64,000 nucleotides of DNA from Mesorhizobium sp. PAMC28654 (GTDB lineage Bacteria > Pseudomonadota > Alphaproteobacteria > Rhizobiales > Rhizobiaceae). The notes below the pieces were generated by a model, which was given only the letters and a program-made list of their open reading frames with translations, had not been told where the DNA came from and ran no database searches. The stretch is from the NCBI RefSeq assembly GCF_020616515.1, contig NZ_CP085135.1, positions 744,001 through 808,000 on the forward strand. The letters are read 5' to 3'. Made by a program: the position numbers and the translations under genes. This document shows positions 10,122 through 19,547 of the stretch, in pieces (positions within the stretch are counted from its first letter, which is position 1; every line of letters begins with the position of its first letter).

Positions 10122-12197
10122 TCAGGGACTGGCAACGCCACCCTGCAAAGCTCCTGTTCCTGGATTGGCAGGAATCCTTCCGTCGCGCGCCAGCAGAACC
10201 TGGCCGTCCCAATCAGGGGTCGGACTATGATCGGGCCGGGTCACCAGGCGGCCGGCGTCGAGAGACGCAGCCAGAAGGTCGCGTGGTCCGTTCGCGTCGG
10301 GCTGCGCCTGTGTCACCGTGAAGAGCGGGAAGCGATTACCCAGCTGTTCCTCGACAACCGACCCGATCCAGAGTTCCGTCAGGTGGCCGTTTCGCAAATC
10401 AATGTCGGTGGCCCACATCCGGAGCACGAAACGCGAGTTGGTGCCGCCTACCTCGTCGCGGGGATGGACCAGCGTAAGGCTCGGCAGGCGCCCGCGCTCC
10501 ATGTAGGGCAACGTTGGAAGGACCATCGGACCGGGACGTGGCGTGAACCACCCGAGAGCGCCGGCCAACGTCCACGGAGCCGGCGGCCGCCAGCCCTTTT
10601 GCGTCAGATCTGCTTCGAGGTTTTCCAGGCTTCCGGCCCATTGGAATGTCAACGGTTCCTCGATCTCGCCTGCGAGATCGATCCGCTGCACGGGCAACTG
10701 CTGCCAATCCCGCGCCCACCAATCCGCCACGAGAATCGACGGTGCTTCGTATTGGACGGCGTAACGCTCCATGTCCTTAGCGTGGTTGCGGTAGATATGG
10801 AATCCACCTGCGACGACCAGGCCGGCGCAGGCAACGGCCAAGAGACCTCCGGCGCCCTTTTCGGGCGGTTGATGATGCAAGTAGGCTATGCAGAGCAGAG
10901 CCAACCATGCCGTCGCGAATGCCAATCCGCCCGCCACGTCGGAAAACCAGTGGGCACCGAGGTAGAGCCGGGAGAAGGCGATCAAAGCCACCAAAACGGC
11001 CGCTGCGAGCGCGACCGGGAGACCCCAAGCTGGTCGGACGCGCCGAGCGATCAGGAAAGCCAGAAAACCATACAGAACGGCGTTCTCGGTGCTGTGGCCG
11101 CTGGGAAAGGAGAAATCGCTCCAACCGGAATAGAGGTTCTCAGTGGGGCGCGCACGGTGTAAGGCCACCTTGATGCCCGTGTTGATGGCTGCGGCGCCGC
11201 CGATAGCCGCCGCCCAGTAAGCGGCGGTGCGCCAGGCGCGCTTCCAGGCCAGCCATAGGAACACGAGGACGGCAATCACAATCACTACAGTTGTGTCGCC
11301 CAGTTCAGTGAAGCCGACCATCAAGGAATCGCCCAACGGCGTCCGCAGATCTTGAAGGATTCGATAGACCGCAGCATCGGTGCGTACCAGCGGATCGCCG
11401 CTGACGACGTCCTCGAGGATGCCGAAGAAGGTCCAGGCAGCGACGACGAGCAGCAGCGCCAGCGCCGCGAGAATCTTGGCTTCCTTCTGGGCCGGATCGA
11501 GCAGTGAGCGGATTTGACGGCTCGTCCAAGTATCGCGGGCATCTGCCCATTGTCCTAGGCGGCCCAGATAGACCAGAAGGATGGGAATGCCGCGGCGTAC
11601 TGCGTAGCGGACGACCCAAATGGTGACCCACAGGACAAAGATCACCGCGACAAGGAGGGCCGCGAGCCGGCCTGCCGCAGCGCCGGCAACGCTGAAATAC
11701 GCGCCGACGAACACGCCAGGCAGGATGTGCGACGGCGCCCAGACGAATGCCGAGAGGATGTTGGCGTAGTAAAAACGGCGGGCCTGCATTTGCAGCATGC
11801 CTGCCACGAGCGGAATGAACGCACGGACGCCAGGCGTGAAGCGCGCCAGAAAGACGCTCTTGCCGCCGTGCCGTTCGAAGAACGCCTCGCTGCGCGCGAT
11901 GAGTTCGGGATAACGGTTCAACGGCCACCGCTGCAGGATTTCCCTGTGGTAGCGATGGCCAAGCCAGAAAGACAGGCCGTCGCCGACGATCGCGCCCAAA
12001 GAGGCTGAAATCAACATCGGCCAGAGCCTCAGCACACCGCTTGGGACAAGAGCGGCAAGGCTGACGATGATGGCCGTTCCAGGAACGACCGCGCCGATGA
12101 CCGGAACGGACTCCGACAGAGCCAGCAGAAAGATCGCCGCATAGGCCAGATGTGGATGCGAAGCGATGTAGTCCGTGAGCGCCGAGAAAAAGGACAT
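10122..12197 (-). CDS. DedA-PAP2-LssY_C fusion membrane protein
   Basis: A 691-residue membrane protein with three parts. Residues about 1-200 are a DedA/SNARE-associated domain (ERHGGKSVFLARFTPGVRAFIP). Residues about 260-445 are a PAP2 phosphatase with its three motifs visible as KVALHRARP, PSGHS and SRLYLGAHWFSDV. Residues about 480-680 are a soluble LssY C-terminal domain. DedA proteins act in lipid carrier flipping and PAP2 domains dephosphorylate lipid phosphates, so recycling of a lipid-phosphate carrier is a reasonable inference. It directly follows, on the same strand, two other phosphatase genes. Confidence 0.88.
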   Translation of the reverse strand: MSFFSALTDYIASHPHLAYAAIFLLALSESVPVIGAVVPGTAIIVSLAALVPSGVLRLWPMLISASLGAIVGDGLSFWLGHRYHREILQRWPLNRYPELIARSEAFFERHGGKSVFLARFTPGVRAFIPLVAGMLQMQARRFYYANILSAFVWAPSHILPGVFVGAYFSVAGAAAGRLAALLVAVIFVLWVTIWVVRYAVRRGIPILLVYLGRLGQWADARDTWTSRQIRSLLDPAQKEAKILAALALLLVVAAWTFFGILEDVVSGDPLVRTDAAVYRILQDLRTPLGDSLMVGFTELGDTTVVIVIAVLVFLWLAWKRAWRTAAYWAAAIGGAAAINTGIKVALHRARPTENLYSGWSDFSFPSGHSTENAVLYGFLAFLIARRVRPAWGLPVALAAAVLVALIAFSRLYLGAHWFSDVAGGLAFATAWLALLCIAYLHHQPPEKGAGGLLAVACAGLVVAGGFHIYRNHAKDMERYAVQYEAPSILVADWWARDWQQLPVQRIDLAGEIEEPLTFQWAGSLENLEADLTQKGWRPPAPWTLAGALGWFTPRPGPMVLPTLPYMERGRLPSLTLVHPRDEVGGTNSRFVLRMWATDIDLRNGHLTELWIGSVVEEQLGNRFPLFTVTQAQPDANGPRDLLAASLDAGRLVTRPDHSPTPDWDGQVLLARDGRIPANPGTGALQGGVASP

Positions 12198-12262
12198 CTA
12201 TCGTCCCCCTTTTTGACGAAAGCTCAGGAGCACCCGGCGCAGCCTTTTTACGGGGGAGGGGC

Positions 12263-12925
12263 TCATCGGGAGCTCGCTCCCCTTATCAGTCCCGGCGGGT
12301 TTGCGAAATCTTCGTGAATGATCTGTTCAGAGCCGGGGATGAATTTCCCGCCATGGTCGTAGCGAAGCACCACGAAGGCGTCGAAAACGTTGTCCGGCCA
12401 GTATCCGTCAGGCAGAACTGCGTGCGGGTCACCACCAAGTGCCTCTATGATCTGCGGCAAGGTGCCGTGATGCCAGGCAATAAGAACGGACTTCCGGTGG
12501 GGTTCCGCCATCAATGCACGAACAAGGCCCGCGATGTCCTTGTTGTCGAATCTCAGGTCCAGCGGAATCCGGAGTGCCCGGCCCAATGGCTCCAGGGTCT
12601 GTCGCTCGCGCGCACTGTTTTTGGAATCTGCGGTCGCTATCAGCGTATCAGGCCGAAACGCAGCACCGTTCAGCGTGAGATGCTGAAAATACCCGACATA
12701 GGCCTGAGCGCGTGCCTCCCCCGCAGGCGATAGCCCAGTCCCGCTGTCGGGCTTTTCGGCATGACGTATGATCAGCACCGTCGCATCCGCGAGGCTCGCC
12801 ATTTTAGCTTCGGGAGCGGCGCTGGCGGATACCGGAGTCACGAGCGACATGACCAGCAAGAGATAGGCAAGGGCAAGCAAGCGGGAGCGATTGATCCGGT
12901 TCGATGAAAAGGATTCGTGCGCCAT
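12263..12925 (-). CDS. Secreted histidine phosphatase family protein
   Basis: A 220-residue protein with a hydrophobic signal segment (about residues 14-37, ending SASAAPEA). The phosphohistidine motif RHAEKP is at 54-59, and a second conserved His lies in IAWHHGTLP. These features mark the histidine phosphatase (phosphoglycerate mutase-like) superfamily, here predicted to be exported. The substrate is unknown. It lies between the DedA-PAP2-LssY gene and a PAP2 gene, all leftward, suggesting a shared role in envelope phosphate chemistry. Confidence 0.8.
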   Translation of the reverse strand: MAHESFSSNRINRSRLLALAYLLLVMSLVTPVSASAAPEAKMASLADATVLIIRHAEKPDSGTGLSPAGEARAQAYVGYFQHLTLNGAAFRPDTLIATADSKNSARERQTLEPLGRALRIPLDLRFDNKDIAGLVRALMAEPHRKSVLIAWHHGTLPQIIEALGGDPHAVLPDGYWPDNVFDAFVVLRYDHGGKFIPGSEQIIHEDFANPPGLIRGASSR

Positions 12926-12992
12926 TTTTGAGCCCTCGCGGTTTTTTTGAGCTGCGGCATCTGCCCGACATCACGGATTTCACCGACGCTCA

Positions 12993-13544
12993 TTACAGAA
13001 TTCCGGTCACCCATCGATCGACGCGGGTGTCCTCCCGGTATGCGATCCGGACCAGTCCGGCGGCGACAAGGGCGGTCGCCACACCCCCCACGATGTCGCC
13101 GACATAATGGGTCCCGACATAGACACGGGAAATCACGACAAGCAGGGCGGCCGCGACGAACCACAGTGCCTTGCGGACACGGGCGTTGAACGCATAGCTG
13201 AAGACGGCGGCAAAACTGGCGGTGGCATGATCCGAAGGAAACGACGGATCGGCGCTGCGCGTGATCAGCAGGTGCGAAACGCCGGCGTCGTAGGGACGCA
13301 TGCGATGCACGAGGAGCAGAATAATCTGGTTGAGGGCCAATCCAAGCAGGAACGACAGGCCGCAGGCAACCGCAACATGCCTCTCGGAGCGACTGCCGCC
13401 ACCCCACCACCAGGACGCCACCACGGCCAGTATCAACAGTGGCACACCCGCCTGTGTGACAGCGATCATGATTAAATCGATCAGGTTGTTGTGCCCTGAA
13501 AGGTTGTTGATCCAGCCCGTGACCTGGGCATCCAGTTTTTCCAT
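12993..13544 (-). CDS. PAP2-family membrane phosphatase, BcrC-like
   Basis: A 183-residue protein with about five membrane segments and the PAP2 active-site triad spread over LVHRMRPYD, PSFPSDHATASF and SRVYVGTHYVGDI. Size and motif spacing fit undecaprenyl-diphosphatase-like enzymes (BcrC/YwoA group), which recycle the lipid carrier of the cell wall. The start ATG at 13544 follows soon after the end of the upstream MFS gene. The assignment to undecaprenyl pyrophosphate is inferred from family only. Confidence 0.82.
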   Translation of the reverse strand: MEKLDAQVTGWINNLSGHNNLIDLIMIAVTQAGVPLLILAVVASWWWGGGSRSERHVAVACGLSFLLGLALNQIILLLVHRMRPYDAGVSHLLITRSADPSFPSDHATASFAAVFSYAFNARVRKALWFVAAALLVVISRVYVGTHYVGDIVGGVATALVAAGLVRIAYREDTRVDRWVTGIL

Positions 13545-13586
13545 TCCATCACCATTCCATTTCGAAAAGAAACCGCGAGCCGGGTC

Positions 13587-14804
13587 TCAGGGTGCCTCCC
13601 GCTTACCCAACCCCATTCGAACAGGGAGCAGGCCCGCCAAGGTCAGCACAGTAAAGACAGCGCCTGCGAGGAAAGTGCCTTGCGGCCCTGTCATGTCCCA
13701 AAGCGCGCCAGCGACAACGCTGGCAATGAGGAGTGCCAAGCCGGTGACGAGGTTGAACATGCCGAAGGCGGTCCCGCGCAATTCCGCCGGAGAGGCATCA
13801 GCGATCAACGCAGCCAGCAATCCTTGGGTGAAGCCCATGTGGAGCCCCCAGAGGATCACTCCGAGCACAAGCCCGATCGTCCCCGGCGCAAAGGCGAGAA
13901 CCAGATCGGCTGCGAGGAGCAGAAACAGGCCAACGATCAGGATTGTCAGGCGGTTCACACGATCAGACAGCACGCCGACGGGATAGGCCGACAGAGAATA
14001 GGCAAGGCTCATGATAACCAAGACAATCGGCGCCAGCACCATCGGCAGGCCGATGGATTGCGCACGCAAAATGAGGAATGCTTCGCTGAAGCGAGCAAGG
14101 GTGAAGACTGCCGCGATTGCCACGACCCACCAGTAGTGCGCTCCCAGACGGCGTAGCTCCTCGCGATGCAGCGGCATGCGGATACGGCGCTGCTCCTTCG
14201 GGCGTTCCGGTTCCTTCACGGCGACGAGGAGCAGTCCGACGGACAGGCATGCCGGGATGACGGCAATCCAGAACACCGCCTTAAAATGAAAGGCCGTCAC
14301 CCACATCAGGCCGATGGCAAAAAGCGGCCCGAGAAACGAACCGATCGTGTCGAGCGACTGGCGCAGGCCAAAGCTCGCGCCGCGAAGATGTGGCGGGGCG
14401 AGGTCGGCGACAAGCGCGTCCCGCGGGGCGCCGCGAATACCCTTGCCGATACGGTCGATGAAACGCGCCGCGATAAGCCAATCGATCGAGGATGCCAACG
14501 GAAAGATCGGCCTAGTCAAGGCCGCCAGGCCATAACCGAACACGGCGAGCAGTTTGCGCTTGCCGAGCCAATCGCTCAGGGCGCCGGAGAAGACCTTGGT
14601 GATCGAGGCGGTTGCTTCAGCGATACCCTCGATGACGCCGACGGCAAGGGCTGACGTTCCAAGCACCGTCACCATGTAGATAGGCAACAGCGCGTGGATC
14701 ATCTCCGACGAGATGTCCATCAGCATCGAGACGAAGCCCAGAATCCAAACGCCGACGGGAATCCCCTGTCTGGCTCTGGGGCGTTCCATGATCTCGGTTG
14801 TCAT
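13587..14804 (-). CDS. MFS transporter
   Basis: A 405-residue, twelve-helix major facilitator. The chosen start is the ATG at 14804 (MTTEIMERP), preceded by GGAACAGG; an ATG at 14849 inside the end of the ChrB gene is an alternative. The family loop between helices 2 and 3 reads GALSDWLGKRK and the pseudo-repeat in the second half reads GVLSDRVNR. It lies 31 bases after the ChrB-domain gene on the same strand, so the pair is probably one operon. The substrate is unknown. Confidence 0.85.
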   Translation of the reverse strand: MTTEIMERPRARQGIPVGVWILGFVSMLMDISSEMIHALLPIYMVTVLGTSALAVGVIEGIAEATASITKVFSGALSDWLGKRKLLAVFGYGLAALTRPIFPLASSIDWLIAARFIDRIGKGIRGAPRDALVADLAPPHLRGASFGLRQSLDTIGSFLGPLFAIGLMWVTAFHFKAVFWIAVIPACLSVGLLLVAVKEPERPKEQRRIRMPLHREELRRLGAHYWWVVAIAAVFTLARFSEAFLILRAQSIGLPMVLAPIVLVIMSLAYSLSAYPVGVLSDRVNRLTILIVGLFLLLAADLVLAFAPGTIGLVLGVILWGLHMGFTQGLLAALIADASPAELRGTAFGMFNLVTGLALLIASVVAGALWDMTGPQGTFLAGAVFTVLTLAGLLPVRMGLGKREAP

Positions 14805-14835
14805 CGCGCCTGTTCCGTCATACTGGCCGCTCACC

Positions 14836-15378
14836 TCACCGATTTTCATCGTGTGCGTCGAAGACCCGTTGAGCGTAGCTGTCGAGCAGGGCCTCGCATG
14901 CCCGCAGCCGTTCGGCAGCCTCATCCGCAAGTGATGCACCGTAGAAATCGAGCTTCTTGATCTTCTCCAGCCAGCCCTGGAGCTTCTTCAGATCTGTGTC
15001 TTCCTCTTCGAGCTCGGCATAGGTGAACTTGTTGATCGTGATCTCCTTGGCGATCTCGACCTCGAAGCCGGCGCACCGACCGAGAAACTCGCGATACTGG
15101 TCGTCGCGATCTGCCTTGAAGCGGGCAACCACCTTGTCCTCTTGAGCGCGATCAAGGGCGACCGTCTCCAGGATGACGGATTCGCCGCCCATCTTGGAAA
15201 CATCGTTCTCCAGCATTTTCAGCCGGCGCACATGATCGTCGGTCTTCGGCAGCAGGCAGACACCGTTCTGCAGGTAAATCGCCCCCATGCCCTTCAGTCG
15301 CCGCCATAGCGCAACGCGCTTCGTGGCGGGCTCCGGAGGCACCTTGTATGTCAAAAGAAGCCACGTCAGCACGACCAT
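14836..15378 (-). CDS. ChrB N-terminal domain protein
   Basis: A 180-residue protein matching the N-terminal domain of ChrB, the chromate-sensing regulator: LLLTYKVPPEPATKRVALWRRLKGMGAIYLQNGVC is characteristic in order (split here: TYKVPPEP, then RRLKGMGAIYLQNGVCLLP). The C-terminal ChrB domain is absent, and no chrA chromate pump is nearby; an MFS transporter follows instead. Stand-alone ChrB_N proteins occur in rhizobia. A regulatory or sensing role is inferred, not shown. Confidence 0.75.
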   Translation of the reverse strand: MVVLTWLLLTYKVPPEPATKRVALWRRLKGMGAIYLQNGVCLLPKTDDHVRRLKMLENDVSKMGGESVILETVALDRAQEDKVVARFKADRDDQYREFLGRCAGFEVEIAKEITINKFTYAELEEEDTDLKKLQGWLEKIKKLDFYGASLADEAAERLRACEALLDSYAQRVFDAHDENR

Positions 15379-15698
15379 GGCTTCAATTTAATGCAACGGC
15401 TGTAACAATTCAATCGCAACGTCGCAGTTCGCACTGTTGAAAGTGTTTGCGCGTGAACGACAAACGAATCCGTCTAGCCCAGTCAAGTGCTACGCATTCA
15501 CGATGCCAGACCATGGCTCGGACCAAAAGATGATGGGAGACATGATTAAGATATCGAACCCGCTTGCGCTTGCCGTCGCCTCGGATTGTCGTCAACGCAA
15601 TCTGCCGCCTGGTTCTTCCTTGCGTTTGTCCGGTTTGTCCTTTGAAATTGAATGAACCGCAGATTCCGAGTCAGACTGACGGCCAAGACATTTCTTGC
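15379..15698. other. Intergenic region between ABC importer and ChrB-domain gene
   Basis: About 320 bases with no supported gene. The right end carries the promoter region of the ChrB-MFS pair; the left end follows the last gene of the ABC importer, but no clear terminator hairpin was seen. Small open frames here lack ribosome-binding sites and family features. Confidence 0.35.
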
Positions 15699-16421
15699 TT
15701 ACAGAATCTTCGCCAGAAAACTCTTCGTGCGGTTCCTTTGCGGATTCGAGAACAGTGCCGTGGGCGCTGCCTCCTCGACGATCAGGCCGTCATCCATGAA
15801 GATCACCCGGTGCCCGACCTCACGGGCAAACCCCATCTCATGGGTGACGACCACCATCGTCATTCCCTCGATCGCCAGCGTCTTCATGACCTGGAGCACT
15901 TCGCCCACCATTTCGGGGTCGAGCGCGGAGGTTGGCTCGTCGAAGAGCATGACGTTCGGGCCCATGGCCAACGAGCGGGCGATCGCCACACGTTGCTGCT
16001 GGCCGCCGGAAAGCTCGTCCGGGTAGCTTGCTTCCTTGCCCACCAGACCGACTTTGGCCAACAACTCGCGTGCGACCTTGTTGGCCTCGGCAAGTGTGAG
16101 CTTCTTGACCTTGCGCGGCCCGATCGTGACGTTCTCCAAAATGGTCAGATGCTTGAACAGATTGAACTGCTGAAACACCATGCCGACATGCTGTCGCAGC
16201 TTGTGGATGTTCGTCTTCGGATCGGTCAACATCATGCCGGCGATTTCAATCTCGCCGCTGGTTGCCGTCTCCAGCCCGTTCAGGCAGCGCAGAAACGTGC
16301 TTTTTCCGCTTCCTGAAGGGCCGATGACGACGACGACCTCCTTTTCCTCCACATGAGTGCTTATCCCCTTGAGGATCTCGTTGTGGCCGAAGGACTTGTG
16401 AAGGTCTTTAACGTTTATCAA
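15699..16421 (-). CDS. Polar amino acid ABC transporter ATP-binding protein
   Basis: A 240-residue ATPase of the GlnQ/HisP group. Walker [10 protein letters not shown] is at 34-42, the Q-loop region VFQQFNLF at 82-89, the signature LSGGQ at 137-141, Walker B VMLFDEP at 157-163, and the switch His in VTHEMGF. It energises import of a polar amino acid with the permease (14-base overlap) and the binding protein upstream. Although the product resembles GlnQ, the substrate is not certain. Confidence 0.93.
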   Translation of the reverse strand: MINVKDLHKSFGHNEILKGISTHVEEKEVVVVIGPSGSGKSTFLRCLNGLETATSGEIEIAGMMLTDPKTNIHKLRQHVGMVFQQFNLFKHLTILENVTIGPRKVKKLTLAEANKVARELLAKVGLVGKEASYPDELSGGQQQRVAIARSLAMGPNVMLFDEPTSALDPEMVGEVLQVMKTLAIEGMTMVVVTHEMGFAREVGHRVIFMDDGLIVEEAAPTALFSNPQRNRTKSFLAKIL

Positions 16422-17076
16422 CTTGAAGCCTCCTCTCCAGGGAGGACGAGAACTTCGACAAGGAGAAGATGAGGACGAAGTACAGCGCCGCTATGAGCCC
16501 CCAGATCGCAAAGGATGCGAAGGTCTCGGCAATTACGATCTCGCCCTTGTAGACCAGTTCGGCGATGCCGACCGGCGCGAGCAGCGAGGTGTCCTTGATC
16601 GTCTGGGCCGCCTGGTTGACCAGTGGTGGGATCATTCGCTTGAATGCCTGGGGCAGGACGATATAGCGCATTGTCTGAAAGCCGTTCATGGCGATGCTCT
16701 GCGCGGCTTCCTTCTGGCCTCGATCGACACCGAGGATGCCTGCGCGGACGATCTCGGTGACGTAAGCACCTTCGTTCAGGCTGAGTGTGAGCGCGGCGGC
16801 GAGGATCGGATAGGTCAGTTGCCCGAACCATTGGTTGACGGGCAGGATCGCGGGCAATCCAAGCACGATGAAGAAGAGTTGCACCAACAGTGGAGTGGAT
16901 CGGAAAATCTCGACATAAGCGGTGGCGATCCACCTCAGCGGCGCGATCTTCGACAGGCGCATGAGCGCCGCGATCAGGCCGATGATCACCATCAGGACGA
17001 TGGCGACGATCGAGTATTGAATCGTAAGGCGCAGGCCTCCGAGGATGACCGGTAAGTTTTGCCAGATGGGACCCAT
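16408..17076 (-). CDS. Polar amino acid ABC transporter permease
   Basis: A 222-residue inner-membrane permease of the HisMQ family with the EAA loop [20 protein letters not shown] near residues 140-160, which docks the ATPase. Five membrane segments are expected. It overlaps the ATPase gene by 14 bases. Only one permease is present, so the transporter probably uses a homodimer. Confidence 0.92.
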   Translation of the reverse strand: MGPIWQNLPVILGGLRLTIQYSIVAIVLMVIIGLIAALMRLSKIAPLRWIATAYVEIFRSTPLLVQLFFIVLGLPAILPVNQWFGQLTYPILAAALTLSLNEGAYVTEIVRAGILGVDRGQKEAAQSIAMNGFQTMRYIVLPQAFKRMIPPLVNQAAQTIKDTSLLAPVGIAELVYKGEIVIAETFASFAIWGLIAALYFVLIFSLSKFSSSLERRLQVDKR

Positions 17077-17219
17077 GCGCCGTGCCTCGAATTGCTAGTC
17101 TCGGCCGCGTCCTTACGAAAGAAAGCACGGCACCTGCCTTGCGCCACGCGCTCTCCGCGTCGATTTGGTGGACTCGCCGAGAAGGCTGGACCATCTGCCG
17201 AGCAGATGGTCCAGAATCC

Positions 17220-18035
17220 TCAGCCTGAAACAGCGACCGTCGCTGGCTTTTCCACGCCATTGACCACGCCGCTGACATCGCCGCCGAAATACGTCTCGAA
17301 GAGTTTCTGATATTCGCCGTTCTGCTTGATCTTGGCGAGGCCCTCATTGATCTTGGCGGTCAGATCAGGTTTTTGCTTGCTGATGGCGATACCGTAATAT
17401 TCGCCGGTCAGCAGCGGACCTACAATCTTGACGTCGGCATGGGCGGTCTTGAAGTTGACGTTGACGGGGTTGTCGAAAATGACAGCGTCCGCCCCGCCCG
17501 TCTCAAGCGCTTGATAGGCGGCATCGATGTTCTGGAATTGCTTGATATAGTCCGACGGGAAGCCGTGGCCGGTCATATAGTCGACGGATGACGTGGCTTT
17601 CTTGGTGGCTACCACATGGCCCTTGAGGTCGGCGAAATCCTTGATGTCAGAGTCGTTCTTGACCAGCACTGACAGACCGGACTTGTAATAGGCATCGCTG
17701 AAATCGACGTTCTGCATCCGGCTGGTCTTGATCGTGATTCCGGCAACCGCCGCGTCGATCGAGCCGGCTTGCAAACTGGGGATAATCCCGTTGAACGGTA
17801 GCGTTTTCAGGCTGACCGTCATGCCCTCTGCCTTGGCAATTGCCTTGATCAAGTCGATGTCGAAGCCCGTGACCTCGCCGTTCGTCTCGGTCTCGAATGG
17901 TGGGAATGTCGTGTCGGCGCCGACGACGATGTTGGTTGCCGCGCTTTGCGCGGCCGCCATGGGCATTGCGCCAAACGAAAGAACCAGGCCGGAAGCCAGT
18001 GATGTGGCCAGCACGATAAGCGACTTGTTTTTCAC
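17220..18035 (-). CDS. Amino acid ABC transporter periplasmic binding protein, GlnH-like
   Basis: Family 3 solute-binding protein. I prefer the GTG at 18035 (VKNKSLIVLATS), which is preceded by GGAGAT and puts a signal peptide directly at the N-terminus, giving 271 residues; the frame extends to 18098. Family hallmarks are GADTTFPPFE, the FDIDLIKAIA segment and DAAVAGITIKTSR. It captures the amino acid in the periplasm for the permease and ATPase downstream. A 143-base gap separates it from the permease, typical of a higher-expressed binding protein. Glutamine is the best guess for ligand. Confidence 0.9.
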   Translation of the reverse strand: MKNKSLIVLATSLASGLVLSFGAMPMAAAQSAATNIVVGADTTFPPFETETNGEVTGFDIDLIKAIAKAEGMTVSLKTLPFNGIIPSLQAGSIDAAVAGITIKTSRMQNVDFSDAYYKSGLSVLVKNDSDIKDFADLKGHVVATKKATSSVDYMTGHGFPSDYIKQFQNIDAAYQALETGGADAVIFDNPVNVNFKTAHADVKIVGPLLTGEYYGIAISKQKPDLTAKINEGLAKIKQNGEYQKLFETYFGGDVSGVVNGVEKPATVAVSG

Positions 18036-18304
18036 AGATATCTCCGTTCGGCGGGCATTCGTCAGCTTGGGGAGAGTCGACGAATAGGAGTGGTGCATGA
18101 ACGCATGAATTCAAGCCCGCCCAAGAGCATCTGGATCGGCAGATGCCCAAGTCAAGGCATCAAGAAGCTTCACGTGTGCGTTTTTTGAGCAGGGTGGTGT
18201 CGCCGGGATCACGTTCGCTGTCCACCCCAAGGCTCTCCTATCTTCAGGAACTACAAAGGCCTCCGCCGACTTGAAGAATGGCGCGATGAGGTCGAAGGTC
18301 GATT

Positions 18305-19471
18305 TCAGCCGTGCGCGACAGGTCCGGAGTACACGATCTTCGCCCGCGCTTTGGCCCAGAACCACCAGATCAAAGCGCATGCAATCAAGGTCACGACGAT
18401 CGGCCGCAGCCATGGGTTGAGGCACTGATGGATCTGAACGAAAACCCCGGTCATTCCGTCCAGGACAAGCACAGTCGTCAGCACCACGCGCAAGGCGCCA
18501 CCTTGCTCTTCCCGCCACAGCAAGGCGATGGCGACGCCGGCGGGAATGGCGATCATGGCGTAGGTATTGGGCTCGACGCGGGGATTGAACACACACATGT
18601 AAAAGGCCGCCACCAGGAATATGGCGAGCCCTGCCGTTCCGCGCTCTACCTTTCGGTCGTACCAGAGAACGGCCGACAGGGCCATCAGCGCGGCGATGAC
18701 GCGCACGATCGTGGCCTCACGTTCCGGGAGGGGATACCCGAACGACGCGAAGACAGACGTGAAGTCGGCGGGTTCAAACGGGCCGGTCCTGTCGACAGCC
18801 ATCGCCGTCAGCATCTGGAAGAAGTCGTGATACTGGTCATTGACATAGCCAACGGGCGCGAAGGCATAGGGTATGATGAGCACCACCAGCAACGCCAGCA
18901 CGATCACCGGTATCAGCCGGGGACGCAGTGCCGCCACCAGCAACACCATGACGATGGCCGTCGGCTTGGCAATGATTGCAAGCGACGTCCACAGAAAAGT
19001 CTCCGCGCGCCGGCCCTCGAGCGCCGACAAGGTGAGCAGCCAGCAGGCGCCGGTCAGCAGTATCGTGGCCTGGCCATTGCGGAGCGCGCCGAGCGCCATG
19101 GGCATTGATATGACAAGGCCGAAGGAAAGCAGCCAGGTGAGGTCATGGCCGCCAAGTTTTCGGACATGCCGAACGACGGCAAGGGTTACCACGCCAAAGC
19201 AGATCGTGCGCCAAACCAGGTCGCCGAAATGGTGGCCAAGCATCAGAAGCGGCGAATAGAGCGCGGCGAAGGCAGGCGCGTAAAGGTAGCCCATGGCGAG
19301 ATGGACATGATAGAGCGGCCGCTGGGCCATGAAGGCTTCGGAGCCATTCCTGTAGACGAACACCACCGAACGATGATCGAGCGACATTTGCGCCAATGAG
19401 GCCGTGACAAGAAACGCCACGACCCACAGCATTAGTCCCAAACGGTCGAAGACCGGCTTGGAAATCGTCAT
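18305..19471 (-). CDS. Integral membrane glycosyltransferase, GT87/DUF2029 family
   Basis: Starting from the ATG at 19471 (MTISKPVFDRLGL) gives 388 residues with about ten membrane helices. The periplasmic loop after helix 1 carries residues such as YRNGSEAFMAQRPLY and the segment APAFAALYSPL, and IIAKPTAIVM is seen later; these resemble the polyprenol-phosphate-dependent mannosyltransferases grouped in DUF2029/GT87. The acceptor is unknown. The frame is open another 53 codons upstream with no family features. Confidence 0.7.
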   Translation of the reverse strand: MTISKPVFDRLGLMLWVVAFLVTASLAQMSLDHRSVVFVYRNGSEAFMAQRPLYHVHLAMGYLYAPAFAALYSPLLMLGHHFGDLVWRTICFGVVTLAVVRHVRKLGGHDLTWLLSFGLVISMPMALGALRNGQATILLTGACWLLTLSALEGRRAETFLWTSLAIIAKPTAIVMVLLVAALRPRLIPVIVLALLVVLIIPYAFAPVGYVNDQYHDFFQMLTAMAVDRTGPFEPADFTSVFASFGYPLPEREATIVRVIAALMALSAVLWYDRKVERGTAGLAIFLVAAFYMCVFNPRVEPNTYAMIAIPAGVAIALLWREEQGGALRVVLTTVLVLDGMTGVFVQIHQCLNPWLRPIVVTLIACALIWWFWAKARAKIVYSGPVAHG

Positions 19472-19547
19472 GGCAACACCCTCTAGGCGCAAGGCTGAAA
19501 GCTGATGACCGTCAAGCTCGCGTGCCGTGAAAGCGCTTTCACTGCAT

